Part shown: one piece after another, positions 54,974 to 64,000 of the stretch
Layout of the letters: every line of letters starts with the position of its first letter
How positions within the stretch are numbered: the first letter of the stretch is position 1
Assembly (NCBI GenBank): GCA_046351395.1
Contig: JAXLYP010000040.1
Location: 1-64,000, forward strand
Reading direction: 5' to 3'
Source of the DNA: CAYYKK01 sp046351395
Lineage (GTDB): Bacteria > Myxococcota_A > Polyangia > Polyangiales > Polyangiaceae
Length of the DNA: 64,000 bases
The notes under the pieces: model-generated
The model's database searches: none
Told to the model about the DNA's origin: nothing
Seen by the model: only the letters and a program-made list of their open reading frames with translations
Made by a program: the position numbers and the translations under genes

Positions 54974-56439
54974 CAGTCGGGCCGGGTGTACGTCGGCTTG
55001 GTGGAGATCGTCGACGGGGTGCGAGGGGGGATCGCGGTCGGGCGCGACGGCGTGCGCGCCTGGGAGGCGAGGGGCGCGGCGGACGCGCTCGGCGCGGCGG
55101 ACGGGGCCGCGGAGTCCGCGGTGACGGCGGACGGCGCCGTCTTCGGCACGATGGTCGGGGGCGGGCCTTCGGCGATCGCGGAGGGCGCGGTGGATCCCGC
55201 CGGAGCGCCCGTCGGCGCCGCGGTCGCGGTCGCGCTCGCGGGCGCCTCGGGGGAGCGCAGCGCGAACGACACGCCGACGCCCGCCGCGACCACGACGGCT
55301 CCGACGGCCGCGTAGATCCACGTCTTGTTCGCGGGCCGACGCACGTCCGCCGTGAGGCTCGTGTTCGTGTTCGCCGCGGGGGACACTCCGGATTTTGCGG
55401 AGACGGCGGGTCCGTCCCCGACGCGCGTCTCGGCGGTCGCTGTCGAGGCGCCGCGACCCGGGTCCGCCTCGGTGGAGGGCTTCACCGTCGCGCGATCGTC
55501 CGTGGCGAGATCCAGCCCGGCCGCGGGCAGGAACTTCATCGCGCGCTCCACGGCGCGCTTCGACTTCGCGCTCCCGAAGGGCGCGAGCGCGCGCGAGAGA
55601 TCCGCCGCGGACGCGAACCGGTTCTTGGGATCGCGCGACAGGCAGCGCGCGACGACCTTGTCGAGCTCCGCGGGCACCTCGGGCCACCTCGAGGGGAGCG
55701 GCGGCACCGCCCGCTCGAGGATCGCGGCGAACACCTGCGGGATGGAGCCCGCGTCGAACGGGCTCGTGCCCGAGAGGAGCTCGAACAGGATGACGCCGAA
55801 GGACCAGACGTCCGTGCGGGCGTCGATCTTCGTGCCCCCGACGAGCTGCTCGGGGGACATGTAGAGCGGCGAGCCGAGGAGCTGCGTCGAGCCCGTGAGG
55901 CCGTGACCCGTCGTCGTCGAGGACGATCCGTTCGAGACGATCTTCTTCGCGATGCCGAAGTCGAGCACCTTGATGCGCGTCGTCCCGTCGACGAGCTTCG
56001 CGCGGAACAGGTTCGCGGGCTTGAGATCGCGGTGGACGATGCCGAGCGCGTGCGCCTCGGCGACCGCGTCGCAGGCCTCGAGCACCGCGTCGACCGCCTC
56101 CGTCGGGGAGAGGCGGCCCTGCGCGATGATCGCGTTCGCGAGATCCTCACCGCTCAGGAACTCCATGACGAGGTAGGGCTCGCCGTCGGGGAGCTCCCCC
56201 ACGTCGAGCACGCGCGCCACGTGATCCGACTGGAGCTTCGCCGCGGCGCGGGCCTCGCGCTCGAAGCGCTTGCGGACGGTCGCGTCCGAGAGGACCTCGG
56301 CGCGCAGCACCTTGATGGCCACGGGCTGATCGAGGAGCGTGTTGGTCGCGGCGAAGACGACGCCCATCCCGCCCTCCCCGAGGACGCGATCCACGCGGTA
56401 CTTGCCGACCAGAACATCGCCGACGCTCGGCGTCGCCAT
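54973..56439 (-). CDS. Transmembrane Hanks-type Ser/Thr protein kinase
   Basis: 488 residues. Gly loop LGEGGMGVVF, Lys43 in VAIKVL, catalytic IVHRDLKPAN (Asp138), DFG Asp160, MSPEQL. A single membrane helix near 390-412 (IYAAVGAVVVAAGVGVSFAL) is followed by a Pro/Ala/Ser extracytoplasmic tail, so the kinase domain is cytosolic. First gene of a five-gene operon whose members overlap or lie one base apart, so the kinase probably acts with the secreted TPR/PEGA-like and Cys-rich proteins. Confidence 0.93.
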   Translation of the reverse strand: MATPSVGDVLVGKYRVDRVLGEGGMGVVFAATNTLLDQPVAIKVLRAEVLSDATVRKRFEREARAAAKLQSDHVARVLDVGELPDGEPYLVMEFLSGEDLANAIIAQGRLSPTEAVDAVLEACDAVAEAHALGIVHRDLKPANLFRAKLVDGTTRIKVLDFGIAKKIVSNGSSSTTTGHGLTGSTQLLGSPLYMSPEQLVGGTKIDARTDVWSFGVILFELLSGTSPFDAGSIPQVFAAILERAVPPLPSRWPEVPAELDKVVARCLSRDPKNRFASAADLSRALAPFGSAKSKRAVERAMKFLPAAGLDLATDDRATVKPSTEADPGRGASTATAETRVGDGPAVSAKSGVSPAANTNTSLTADVRRPANKTWIYAAVGAVVVAAGVGVSFALRSPEAPASATATAAPTGAPAGSTAPSAIAEGPPPTIVPKTAPSAVTADSAAPSAAPSASAAPLASQARTPSRPTAIPPRTPSTISTKPTYTRPD

Positions 56440-56544
56440 CGGGGGAGCGTACACGTTCGGCCCTCTCCTCGCGACCTGACGGCACGGAGGCAGCGGGAGC
56501 AAATCGGGGGGCTGCGCGGTTGTCTGACCCGCCGTGAGATTTCG

Positions 56545-57567
56545 ATGAGCGCGCCGAAGGCGATCGATTCCGCCGCGGTCTTCCGCGGACTTTACCTCGC
56601 CCTCGCGCTGGGTGTCCTCGCCGCCGCGCTCACGGGCTGCACGGGGCTCACGCCCGGCCGCCTCGGGAACTACGCGTTCGGCGTCGAGCTACCCACCGCG
56701 CACCCCACGGTTCGCGCGTCGTTCGACGTCCTCTTGGGGTCGGACGCGACCCTCGCGGTCATGTCCGGCAAAGACAGCGCGCACGGGTTCGACAAGGCGG
56801 AGAGCTCCGACCCGAACGTGGTGGAGGTCCTCCGCATCGATGCGTCGCACGTCACCCTCCGCGCGCGCGGGGAAGGGGACGCGCTCCTCTGGGTGTACGG
56901 CGCGGGCGGCGCGTCGGACTACGTGAAGGTGCGCGTGCGCCCGGCGGCGAGCGTCGTCCTCGGCGCGGGCGCGTTCGGCGAGTCGAGGGACGACGAAAAC
57001 CCGATCGCCGTCCTCCTGGGCGAGCAGATCCGCTTCAGCGTGCGCGTCGAGGACGCGTCCAAGACGGTGCTGCTCGCCCCGATGGGCGTGCCCCTCACCG
57101 TCTCGCCGAGCGGCCACGGAAGCGTGGTGCCGCCGTTCTTCGCGGAGTCCGTGGACGTCGTCTTTCACGAGCGCGGGAGCGCGGTGGTGCGCGCGGCGGT
57201 GGGGCCCCCGTTCTCCGTGGACGTCATCGCTCCCGAGGACGTCGAGCAGCTCGCCGTCGCGGACGCCACGAAGTTCGTCGGCAAGAATGGCGCGCCGCCG
57301 GGGCTCGTCGTGCTCGTGCCGGTCGTCACCGTGAAGGGCGTCGCGACGCTGCTCCTCACCCGGCGCCTCGAGCTCCACCTCCGCACGCCCGAGGTGTGCG
57401 CGCCGGTGTCGGGCGTGCCGGGCGCCGCACCTGACGGGACGCTCCTCGGCGCCGTCGTCCTCTCCCTCGAGCCCGGCCGGTGCGAGGTGGAGCTCTCCGC
57501 GTTCGGGCGCGTGACGACGTTCACCACGAACCGCCCCGAGACGCTTGCGTCGCCGGCGCTTCGATGA
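56545..57567 (+). CDS. Beta-rich lipoprotein
   Basis: 340 residues; lipobox ALTGC. The mature part is beta-sandwich-like with Ig/BIG-type repeats (VVEVLRIDASHVTLRARGEG, ALLWVYGAGGASDYVKVRV). The sequence is a repeating 'is it constant / does it vary' strand pattern with two late Cys residues. It ends 12 bases before the ion-channel gene, so the two are co-transcribed. Confidence 0.78.
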   Translation: MSAPKAIDSAAVFRGLYLALALGVLAAALTGCTGLTPGRLGNYAFGVELPTAHPTVRASFDVLLGSDATLAVMSGKDSAHGFDKAESSDPNVVEVLRIDASHVTLRARGEGDALLWVYGAGGASDYVKVRVRPAASVVLGAGAFGESRDDENPIAVLLGEQIRFSVRVEDASKTVLLAPMGVPLTVSPSGHGSVVPPFFAESVDVVFHERGSAVVRAAVGPPFSVDVIAPEDVEQLAVADATKFVGKNGAPPGLVVLVPVVTVKGVATLLLTRRLELHLRTPEVCAPVSGVPGAAPDGTLLGAVVLSLEPGRCEVELSAFGRVTTFTTNRPETLASPALR

Positions 57568-57579
57568 CGATAGGCGCCC

Positions 57580-59466
57580 ATGCGCTCCGTCTCGCTCGGC
57601 GATCGTCTTCGGTACCGCTTCGACTCCTACATGTCCCGGGGGGCGATCGCGCTCGTCGGCGCGCTGTTCATCCTCTCCGCGTTCGTGATCGTGTTCGGCG
57701 CGACGCTCGTGCACCTGAGCGGCGAGGCGCCGGACGGGCCGGACGGCAAGCCTGGGTTCTTCACGCTGCTCTGGATGAGCGGGATGCGCGCGATGGATGC
57801 GGGCACGCTCGGCGGGGACGACGGCTCGAAGCTCTACCTGTTCTTCTGGCTGCTCGTGACGATCGGGGGCGTGTTCATCGTGAGCGCGTTCATCGGCATC
57901 ATCAACAACGGGCTGTCGAACAAACTCGAGCAGCTCCGGAAGGGTCGGAGCCGCGTCATCGAGGAGAACCACACGCTCGTCCTCGGGTGGTCGAGCCACG
58001 TCCCCACGATCGTCGGTGAGCTCTGCCTCGCCGCGGAGAGCGCAGGCGGGACGACGATCGTCATCCTCGCGGATCGGGACAAGGTGGAGATGGAAGACGA
58101 GCTCCGCGTGAAGGTCCCGAACCGGCGCGACTCGAAGATCGTGTGTCGCTCGGGGAGCCCGATCGATCTCGACGACCTCGCGCTCGGGAGCCCCGAGGCG
58201 GCCAAGGCGATCGTCGTCGTGGGCGCGGAGGGGACGGCGGATCCGGACGCGGGCGTCATCAAGACCGTCCTCGCGCTCGTGTCGCACCTCCCGCGCGAGG
58301 AGGGCACGCACCACATCGTCGCGGAGATCCGAGATCCGAAGAACCTCACGCCCGCGAAGATGGTTGGTGGAGATCAGGTCGAGATCGTCCTCACGGCGGA
58401 CGTCATCGCGCGCATCGCGGTCCAGACGTGCCGCCAGACAGGGCTCTCCGGGATCTTCCTCGAGCTGCTCGATTTCGGGGGCGACGAGATCTACCTCCAC
58501 CCAGCGGCCGAGGTCGCGGGCGAGACGTTCGGGGACGCGCTCGGGCGCTTCGAGGACTCGACGCTCATCGGCGTGGTCGACGGGTCGGGCGAGACGCGGC
58601 TGAACCCACCGATGAGCACCCCGATCACGAAGGCGATGAAGCTCGTCGTCATCGCCGCGGACGACTCGTGCATCCGCGCGTCCGGCGGGGTCGACAAGAT
58701 CGACGAGCGGCTCCTCTCCAAGCGCGAGCCCAAGCCCCAGAAACCGGAGAAGACGCTGATCCTCGGGTGGAACGCGCGGGGCGCGACGATCGTGCGCGAG
58801 CTCGACAAGTACGCGGTGGAGGGGTCGGCGCTCACCATCGTGAGCGACGACGGGGTGGCGGAGGCGGCGATCGACGAGCTTCGACCCGAGATCCGGCACC
58901 ACGCGATCCGCACGGTGCGCGGCGACATCACGGATCGAAAGCTGCTCGATTCGCTCGAGCTCCACGGATACGAGCACGTCATCACGCTGTCGTACGGCGA
59001 CAAGATGGGCGTCCAGGAGGCGGACGCGGTCACGCTCGTCGCGCTCCTCCACCTGCGCGACATCGAGGAGAAGCACGGCGAGAGCTTCTCGACGGTGAGC
59101 GAGATGCTCGACGTGCGCAACCAGCGGCTCGCGGAGGTCACGCAGGCGGACGACTTCATCGTGAGCGACATGCTCGTGAGCCTGCTCATGGCGCAGCTCG
59201 CCGAGACGAAGGGGCTCGCGCCTGTGTTCGCGGATCTGTTCGACGCGGACGGCTCCGAGATCTACCTGAAGGAGGCGGCGAACTACGTGAAGCTCGACGC
59301 GGACGTCGACTTCGCGACGATCGTCGAGTCGGCGCGCCGCCGGAACGAGGTCGCGATCGGGATCTTGAAGAGCGGCCGCGGCAGCCGCGCGCAGCTCAAC
59401 CCGTCGAAGCGCGAGCGCCTTCGCCTCGGCGCGTCGGATCGGGTCGTGGTCATCGCGGAGGCGTGA
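57580..59466 (+). CDS. CASTOR/POLLUX-like ion channel with RCK/TrkA-N domains
   Basis: 628 residues. Two or three membrane helices in the first 115 residues (GALFILSAFVIVFGATLVHL, LFFWLLVTIGGVFIVSAFIG). A pore-like segment between them has GFFTLLWMSGMRAMDAGTLGG, less conserved than potassium-channel filters. Two tandem NAD-binding-like RCK units follow (TLVLGWSSHVPTIVGEL and TLILGWNARGATIVREL), each with the GW-(S/N)xxxxTIVxEL signature of the plant CASTOR/POLLUX group. Ion selectivity cannot be read from the sequence. Confidence 0.9.
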   Translation: MRSVSLGDRLRYRFDSYMSRGAIALVGALFILSAFVIVFGATLVHLSGEAPDGPDGKPGFFTLLWMSGMRAMDAGTLGGDDGSKLYLFFWLLVTIGGVFIVSAFIGIINNGLSNKLEQLRKGRSRVIEENHTLVLGWSSHVPTIVGELCLAAESAGGTTIVILADRDKVEMEDELRVKVPNRRDSKIVCRSGSPIDLDDLALGSPEAAKAIVVVGAEGTADPDAGVIKTVLALVSHLPREEGTHHIVAEIRDPKNLTPAKMVGGDQVEIVLTADVIARIAVQTCRQTGLSGIFLELLDFGGDEIYLHPAAEVAGETFGDALGRFEDSTLIGVVDGSGETRLNPPMSTPITKAMKLVVIAADDSCIRASGGVDKIDERLLSKREPKPQKPEKTLILGWNARGATIVRELDKYAVEGSALTIVSDDGVAEAAIDELRPEIRHHAIRTVRGDITDRKLLDSLELHGYEHVITLSYGDKMGVQEADAVTLVALLHLRDIEEKHGESFSTVSEMLDVRNQRLAEVTQADDFIVSDMLVSLLMAQLAETKGLAPVFADLFDADGSEIYLKEAANYVKLDADVDFATIVESARRRNEVAIGILKSGRGSRAQLNPSKRERLRLGASDRVVVIAEA

Positions 59467-59488
59467 GAGGAGGAGCGCCTCCCCTCCG

Positions 59489-62122
59489 CTACTCGGCGTC
59501 CTCGGCCTTCGGCGTGAAGGGCTCGCCGGTCGCGGTGAAGTACAGGGACTTCGTCTTGCCGTCCTCGCCGTGGGTGTCGCGCCGCACGGCCCAGCCTTCG
59601 CGCCCGGCGATCGGACGGCCATCGCCCCCGAAAATGGCCGTCTCGACGAGCTCGTCGGTCGCGTCGTCGTACGCGTAGCGAACCTGGGCGACGCCGTCCT
59701 TCGTCGCCGTCGGTTGGCCGGCGGGATCGAAGAAGCGCTCGACGCGGCGGTGACCGCGCTCGTCGTTTTGGTAGCGCACGATGGAGACCCCCTCGACGTT
59801 CGTGCCGGGGTTGTCGTCCGCGTCGTAGAAGCGCTGTTCGGTGACGAGGTCGTGCGCGTCGTAGGTGTACGCGACCGTGAGGAAGCCGGGCATGCGCTTG
59901 CGGTTCTCGTCGAGGTAGACGGTCTGGATGGTGTTGCCGCGATCGTCGAACACCGCGCTCCACCCGTAGTATTTCTTGCCGGGGAGGCGCATCGGGTTCG
60001 CGTCGACGTCGAGCACGCGGTACGCCGCGGCCTCGCCGAAGCGGGTCCGCTCGTACCGCTCGACGGCGTAGCCGGCCGTGGTGGCGATGGGCTTCCCCTG
60101 CACGTCGAGGTAGCGAACCTCGAGGACGTAGCCGTTCGCGTCGTACTCCGTTCGCCGCGACGCCCAGCCGGCCTCGGTGATCTTGGGCGCGCCGTCCGGG
60201 CCGATCCACGTCTGCGTGACCTCCCGGCCGTGCACGTCGAACGTCCGATCGACGCCGATGAACCCGCGCACGACCGCGGGTTTGCCGTCGACCGCGACGT
60301 AGCGCTCGCCGACGAGGTGGCCGCGGTCGTCGAGCATCTTCTTCCTGCCGGCGATCCCATCGCCGTCCGCCGCGGGCGCGCCGTCCGCGCCGAAGAACGC
60401 GACGCCCACGACGAGCCCGCGCCCGTCGCGCGTGTACACGGTCTTCGCGACCGGCTTCATCGGCGCGCCGTCCGGGCCGAACTCCTCCTCGGACACGATC
60501 CACCCGTGCTCCTCGCGCGTCATCTTGAGGACCTTCAGCGCGCGTCCATCCGCGCCGTAGAACGTGGACTTGGTCGCGTCGCCGTTCGCGTCGTTCTCGA
60601 ACTCGGCGCGCGCGTAGCCGCTCACGCCCTTCGGTGAGGGCTCTCCCTGATCGTCGTAGTACGCGTCGCTCGTCATGAGGCCGAGGTCGTCTCGACCGAT
60701 CGCGCGACGGGTGCCGCCGTGGACGCGCGGCGGGCTCGACGCCCCGACCGCGGTGAAGCGGACCTCGACGACGAGCCCGTGCCCGTTGAGGGTGTTCTCG
60801 TAGTGGCTGTACCAGCCGTCGCGCGCGAGGGCGGGCCGGTTCGCGGGATCGAACATGTCGCAGGCCGTCAGGTGGTCGCGATCGTCGTACGCGCACTTTC
60901 GGAGCGCCCAGCCGTCGCGCGTCGATCGGAGCAGGCCGCGCCGGTCGAACGAGCGCTCTTCGAGGACGTTCCCGTGGTCGTCGAACACGTACGTCATCGA
61001 CGCGGCGCCCGACTTCAGCGTCGTCGGCGCGCCGGCGGCGTCGAACCAGCGGCGCTCGACGACGCGGTCGTTCTTGTCGAACACGAAGTCCTGCCGCGCG
61101 AACCCTTGCGATCCGAGCGTGGGCTTCCCGTTCGGGTCCACCGTCGTGAGGCGCAGCACGTTCCCCCGGTCGTCGACGACGGCGTCGTACCCCGCGATGC
61201 CCGCGGTCGCCCACGCCGGCTTGCCCGTCGCGTCCATGAGCCGGACCTTCGTGCGGTTGCCGTGATCGTCGCGCTCGTAGATCGCGGTGGCGATGCCCTG
61301 CTCGTTGGGCGTGGGGCTCCCGTGGACGTCGACGTACGTCTGCTCGACGGCGTTCCCGTAGGCGTCGAGCTTCAGCGTGTAGCCGCACGACCCGTCGGAC
61401 TCGAGGACGGGCGCGCCGGACGCGTCCATCGGGTGCCGTCCGACGCGGTTGCCGCTCGCGTCGCGGAGGGTGTCGACCATCGTGGACCAGCGCTCCTGGA
61501 CGCTCGGCTTGCCGTCCTTGCCGAGGGCCGTCCAGCGCGTGTTGAGCCCGGTGTCGTCGTACTCGTACGCGTAGCCGTAGACGCCGTCGTCGTCGTGGAC
61601 GGGCTCGCCGCGCGCGTTCAACGACTCGGTCCGAACGCTCCGGCCGCGCTCGTCGTAGGTGACGCGCCTCGCGCTGACCGTCGTGCCCTGCTTGCGGTGG
61701 CGGGGCGCGCCGTGCGCGTCGAACGACTCGATCTTCTTGCCGCCGTCGGTGACCCGGTCGACGCCGATCACCTCGCCGTAGCGATCCTTCATGACGACCT
61801 CGCGCGGAACGTCGGCGTCGCCGTCGTAGGCGTACGACCAGCTCGCCTCGTCGTTCCATTGGCCGACGGGGCGACCGTGGCCGTTCACGTACTCGACGAG
61901 GACGACGCGCGCGCGCTCGTCGCGCGTGACGCGGTACGTCTCGGAGCGGTGCGCCTGGACCTCCGCGGAGACGAGGTGCTCGCGAGGACAATCGAGCACC
62001 TCGAAGTGCTCCACCGTCTCGGCGCAGTACGCGACGAGCGGGAGGCCGCTCGGTCGAGCCGGGTTCGATGCGCAGCCCACCGCGAAGACGACGAACAAGA
62101 CGACGAGACCCCACCGTGTCAT
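59489..62122 (-). CDS. YD/RHS-like repeat lipoprotein
   Basis: 877 residues; signal with lipobox FAVGC. Nearly the whole protein is a tandem array of about 20 units of 35-40 residues with a YDDxGxxxxxxxxDxxGxP pattern (YAYEYDDTGLNTRWTALGKD, VFDDHGNVLEERSFDRRGL). These resemble RHS/YD repeats that form a beta-helical shell, without an RHS core or C-terminal toxin. Probably a large surface-exposed structural lipoprotein. Convergent with the ion-channel gene. Confidence 0.85.
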   Translation of the reverse strand: MTRWGLVVLFVVFAVGCASNPARPSGLPLVAYCAETVEHFEVLDCPREHLVSAEVQAHRSETYRVTRDERARVVLVEYVNGHGRPVGQWNDEASWSYAYDGDADVPREVVMKDRYGEVIGVDRVTDGGKKIESFDAHGAPRHRKQGTTVSARRVTYDERGRSVRTESLNARGEPVHDDDGVYGYAYEYDDTGLNTRWTALGKDGKPSVQERWSTMVDTLRDASGNRVGRHPMDASGAPVLESDGSCGYTLKLDAYGNAVEQTYVDVHGSPTPNEQGIATAIYERDDHGNRTKVRLMDATGKPAWATAGIAGYDAVVDDRGNVLRLTTVDPNGKPTLGSQGFARQDFVFDKNDRVVERRWFDAAGAPTTLKSGAASMTYVFDDHGNVLEERSFDRRGLLRSTRDGWALRKCAYDDRDHLTACDMFDPANRPALARDGWYSHYENTLNGHGLVVEVRFTAVGASSPPRVHGGTRRAIGRDDLGLMTSDAYYDDQGEPSPKGVSGYARAEFENDANGDATKSTFYGADGRALKVLKMTREEHGWIVSEEEFGPDGAPMKPVAKTVYTRDGRGLVVGVAFFGADGAPAADGDGIAGRKKMLDDRGHLVGERYVAVDGKPAVVRGFIGVDRTFDVHGREVTQTWIGPDGAPKITEAGWASRRTEYDANGYVLEVRYLDVQGKPIATTAGYAVERYERTRFGEAAAYRVLDVDANPMRLPGKKYYGWSAVFDDRGNTIQTVYLDENRKRMPGFLTVAYTYDAHDLVTEQRFYDADDNPGTNVEGVSIVRYQNDERGHRRVERFFDPAGQPTATKDGVAQVRYAYDDATDELVETAIFGGDGRPIAGREGWAVRRDTHGEDGKTKSLYFTATGEPFTPKAEDAE

Positions 62123-62201
62123 GCCGTAAGGATACACACGCCTCGGGGTTGCTGGGCGCCGAGCGAGCGCACTCGGGATCTCCAGCGCCGACCGGCTGCG
62201 T

Positions 62202-64000
62202 TCAGGGCTTCTCGGCGAAGAACGTCCGCACCAGATCGGGCTGCTCTCGGGTCTCCCCCTCGCGCACGAGCAGGGGGGCGATCGCAGCGGTCGCCGCGAA
62301 CCGCCCGTCTTCGGTTGCGGCGAGGCACCCTCGGGCGAGACCGATCTCGGCGCACGAGAGCCGGAGCTTCGCGCCCGTCGACCGGTCCACGACCACGACG
62401 TCAGGGCCGACCGCGAACGCAAGGAGCCGCATCGACGGGTGGATCGCGCGGGGCGACTCGATCGGCGCGACGTCCGTCCTCGAGAGGGCTTCCGCGGCGT
62501 CGATCACGCGCACCACGGAGCCGAACGCGCGCACGAGCCGCTGCAAAGGCTGCTCGGGCTGGACGAGAATGGGGTGCTCCGTCGGTTGGAGGCGCAGATC
62601 TGCGCTCAGGACGGCGAGCGCGCCGCTCCGTTGTCGCGTGATCAGGGACGCGCCGTCGTCCGTCCACGTCCAGTCGGACTCGTCGAGGGTCTCGTCGTCG
62701 AACACGTGCTCGATGGATGCCGACTTGGTATCGACGACGGCGATGCGGTGCCCGACGGTCGTCTCTCCGGTCTCGTCCTGCACGCTGATGGTCTCCGTGC
62801 GTCTCCCGACGATGAGGAGCTCGTGTGTCCCGGGTCGGGCGAGCGCTCGCGTGACCTCGTAGTTCTCCCCGCGGTTCGCGAGCTTGCGCGCGTTGAACGC
62901 GCCGAGGGACCCTACTGGCGAGGCGGGCGGCGCGGTGGGCGCGGGGCCCGCGAGCGGGAACCAGCGCGCGTCGATCCAGGCGGCCGTCGCGTCCGCGTCG
63001 GTCACGAGGACGTTCGACTCGAGCGCGTGCGTGTCGAGCGTTCGGCCGTCACCGCTCTCGAGATCCCAGACGTCGATCGCGATCCCGCGGTGCACGATGA
63101 GTCGCTTGCCGTCGGGGCTGAAGAGGACGTCGGCCACGGCGGTCGGCGTCGGGCTGGGCAGACGGAGGACGTGCTCGCCGCTCTTCGTGTGCTCGACGAG
63201 GAGCCCACCGTCCCACGTGCGCCCGAGGAGGAGGGACTCGTCCGAGGAGAACGCCACGCCGTAGAGGGGCTCGTCCATGCGCTCGAGCGCCGCGCTCGAC
63301 GCGTCGGAGAGGGAGAGCCTCCCGTTCCAGCACTCCTGCCGCGCGACGAACGAGGCTCGGGGCGACCACGTGAACGCGAACGGCTGGCATGTCCCGGGGA
63401 GGGAGCCGAGGACCTTCATCGTCCGCGTGTCGAGGAGCCGGGGCTCGTCCATCGCGACGTTCGCGCCCATTTGGCTCGACGACGCGACGATGGCGCGATC
63501 GACGGTCGGGCCGAACGCGAAGGAGAGTATCCCGCCGGTTCGCTGGCCGAGGCCGGACATCCCGGTCGTCCACGCGTTGAACGTGCCGCGGGCGCCGTTG
63601 TCGAGGCGCACGAGCGTGGTGCCGGCGCGCCCCTCGAACCAAAAGAAGTGCGCGCCGTCCGTGCCGATCACAGCCCCGGTCTTCGACACCGTCACCGCGC
63701 CCTCCTCACCCTCGCGCGTGGTCGCGCCGATCTCCTTGGCGACCGAGAGGAGCGTGCGCTTCTCGGCCGCGCCCACCTTCAGGACGAGCTCGCTCTCCTC
63801 CTTCGCTCCAATCTCTGGGGCGGCCTCCGCGTCCGGTCCGCTCGTGTCGATGCGCGCCCCGGTCGCGAGCGAGTAGGACACCACCTCGCTGGAGCCCGCG
63901 CGGACGACGCGGACGCTCGTCCCGTCCGCCGAGAACACCGCGCGCTCGATCTGTGTCGCGGGGCCCGGCGGGAGCGTGACGTACGGACGGGGCGGATCCG
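62202..64000 (-). CDS. Beta-propeller (WD40-like) protein, 5' end outside window
   Basis: At least 599 residues; the frame stays open to the right edge (PPRPYVTLPPGPATQIERAV precedes FSADGT), so the start lies beyond the window. Repeating blades: VVSYSLATGARIDTSG, DVLFSPDGKRLIVHRGIAID, GHRIAVVDTKSASIEHVFDD. The usual reading is a multi-blade propeller, probably exported. No enzymatic motif seen. It ends with GETREQPDLVRTFFAEKP. Confidence 0.8.
   Translation of the reverse strand, partial: DPPRPYVTLPPGPATQIERAVFSADGTSVRVVRAGSSEVVSYSLATGARIDTSGPDAEAAPEIGAKEESELVLKVGAAEKRTLLSVAKEIGATTREGEEGAVTVSKTGAVIGTDGAHFFWFEGRAGTTLVRLDNGARGTFNAWTTGMSGLGQRTGGILSFAFGPTVDRAIVASSSQMGANVAMDEPRLLDTRTMKVLGSLPGTCQPFAFTWSPRASFVARQECWNGRLSLSDASSAALERMDEPLYGVAFSSDESLLLGRTWDGGLLVEHTKSGEHVLRLPSPTPTAVADVLFSPDGKRLIVHRGIAIDVWDLESGDGRTLDTHALESNVLVTDADATAAWIDARWFPLAGPAPTAPPASPVGSLGAFNARKLANRGENYEVTRALARPGTHELLIVGRRTETISVQDETGETTVGHRIAVVDTKSASIEHVFDDETLDESDWTWTDDGASLITRQRSGALAVLSADLRLQPTEHPILVQPEQPLQRLVRAFGSVVRVIDAAEALSRTDVAPIESPRAIHPSMRLLAFAVGPDVVVVDRSTGAKLRLSCAEIGLARGCLAATEDGRFAATAAIAPLLVREGETREQPDLVRTFFAEKP

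Overview
The window is GC-rich bacterial chromosome (roughly two thirds G+C) of the kind found in predatory or soil Myxococcota, most likely class Polyangia. The evidence is the gene mix: many small lipoproteins with Ala/Pro/Ser-rich linkers, Hanks-type Ser/Thr kinases (one fused to an AAA ATPase/TPR module), an FHA protein, sigma-54 activators, Gly-rich collagen-like surface lipoproteins and long proline-rich tails. The assignment is by content only; there is no rRNA or marker tree here.

Layout. 0.1-3.0 kb: site-2 protease RseP, then an outer-membrane-like protein and a lipoprotein. 3.3-10 kb (minus strand): a large Pro/Ala-rich protein, a block of 50-bp palindromic repeats, a small gene with a near-consensus promoter, and the FtsK DNA translocase. 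10.1-19 kb (plus): HEAT-like lipoprotein, an RHH-FHA protein, then a tight run of L,D-transpeptidase, ABC1 kinase, Nudix hydrolase, lipoprotein, methyltransferase and SEC-C protein. 19.3-22.8 kb: Gly-rich lipoprotein, a second lipoprotein, a 182-bp MITE-like element and a beta-carbonic anhydrase. 22.8-26.8 kb: an H-NOX (heme/NO sensor) - histidine kinase - receiver - HPt protein, split by a frameshift, followed at once by a sigma-54 response regulator; together these form a complete phosphorelay.

26.8-50 kb is a disturbed region. It holds a truncated copy of a sigma-54 activator end, a kinase-ATPase gene broken by shifts through all three frames, a MocR regulator divergent from a flavin-barrel/GNAT fusion, a cytochrome/beta-propeller pair, and an AcoR-like activator divergent from an aldehyde dehydrogenase + DUF779 pair with a visible sigma-54 promoter and palindromic upstream site. 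It also holds a tRNA-like segment with its halves in permuted order, a right-truncated IS66 element, and a decayed three-gene operon. Frameshifts cluster here and not in the flanks, so the region is either decaying or locally mis-sequenced.

50.9-64 kb is orderly again. It has a PDZ protein, a five-gene overlapping minus-strand operon (Ser/Thr kinase, TPR/PEGA-like protein, Cys-rich protein, HD phosphohydrolase, membrane protein), a lipoprotein plus CASTOR/POLLUX-like ion channel pair, a YD/RHS-like repeat lipoprotein, and the 3' part of a beta-propeller gene that runs off the right edge. No CRISPR array, rRNA or complete canonical tRNA was seen.
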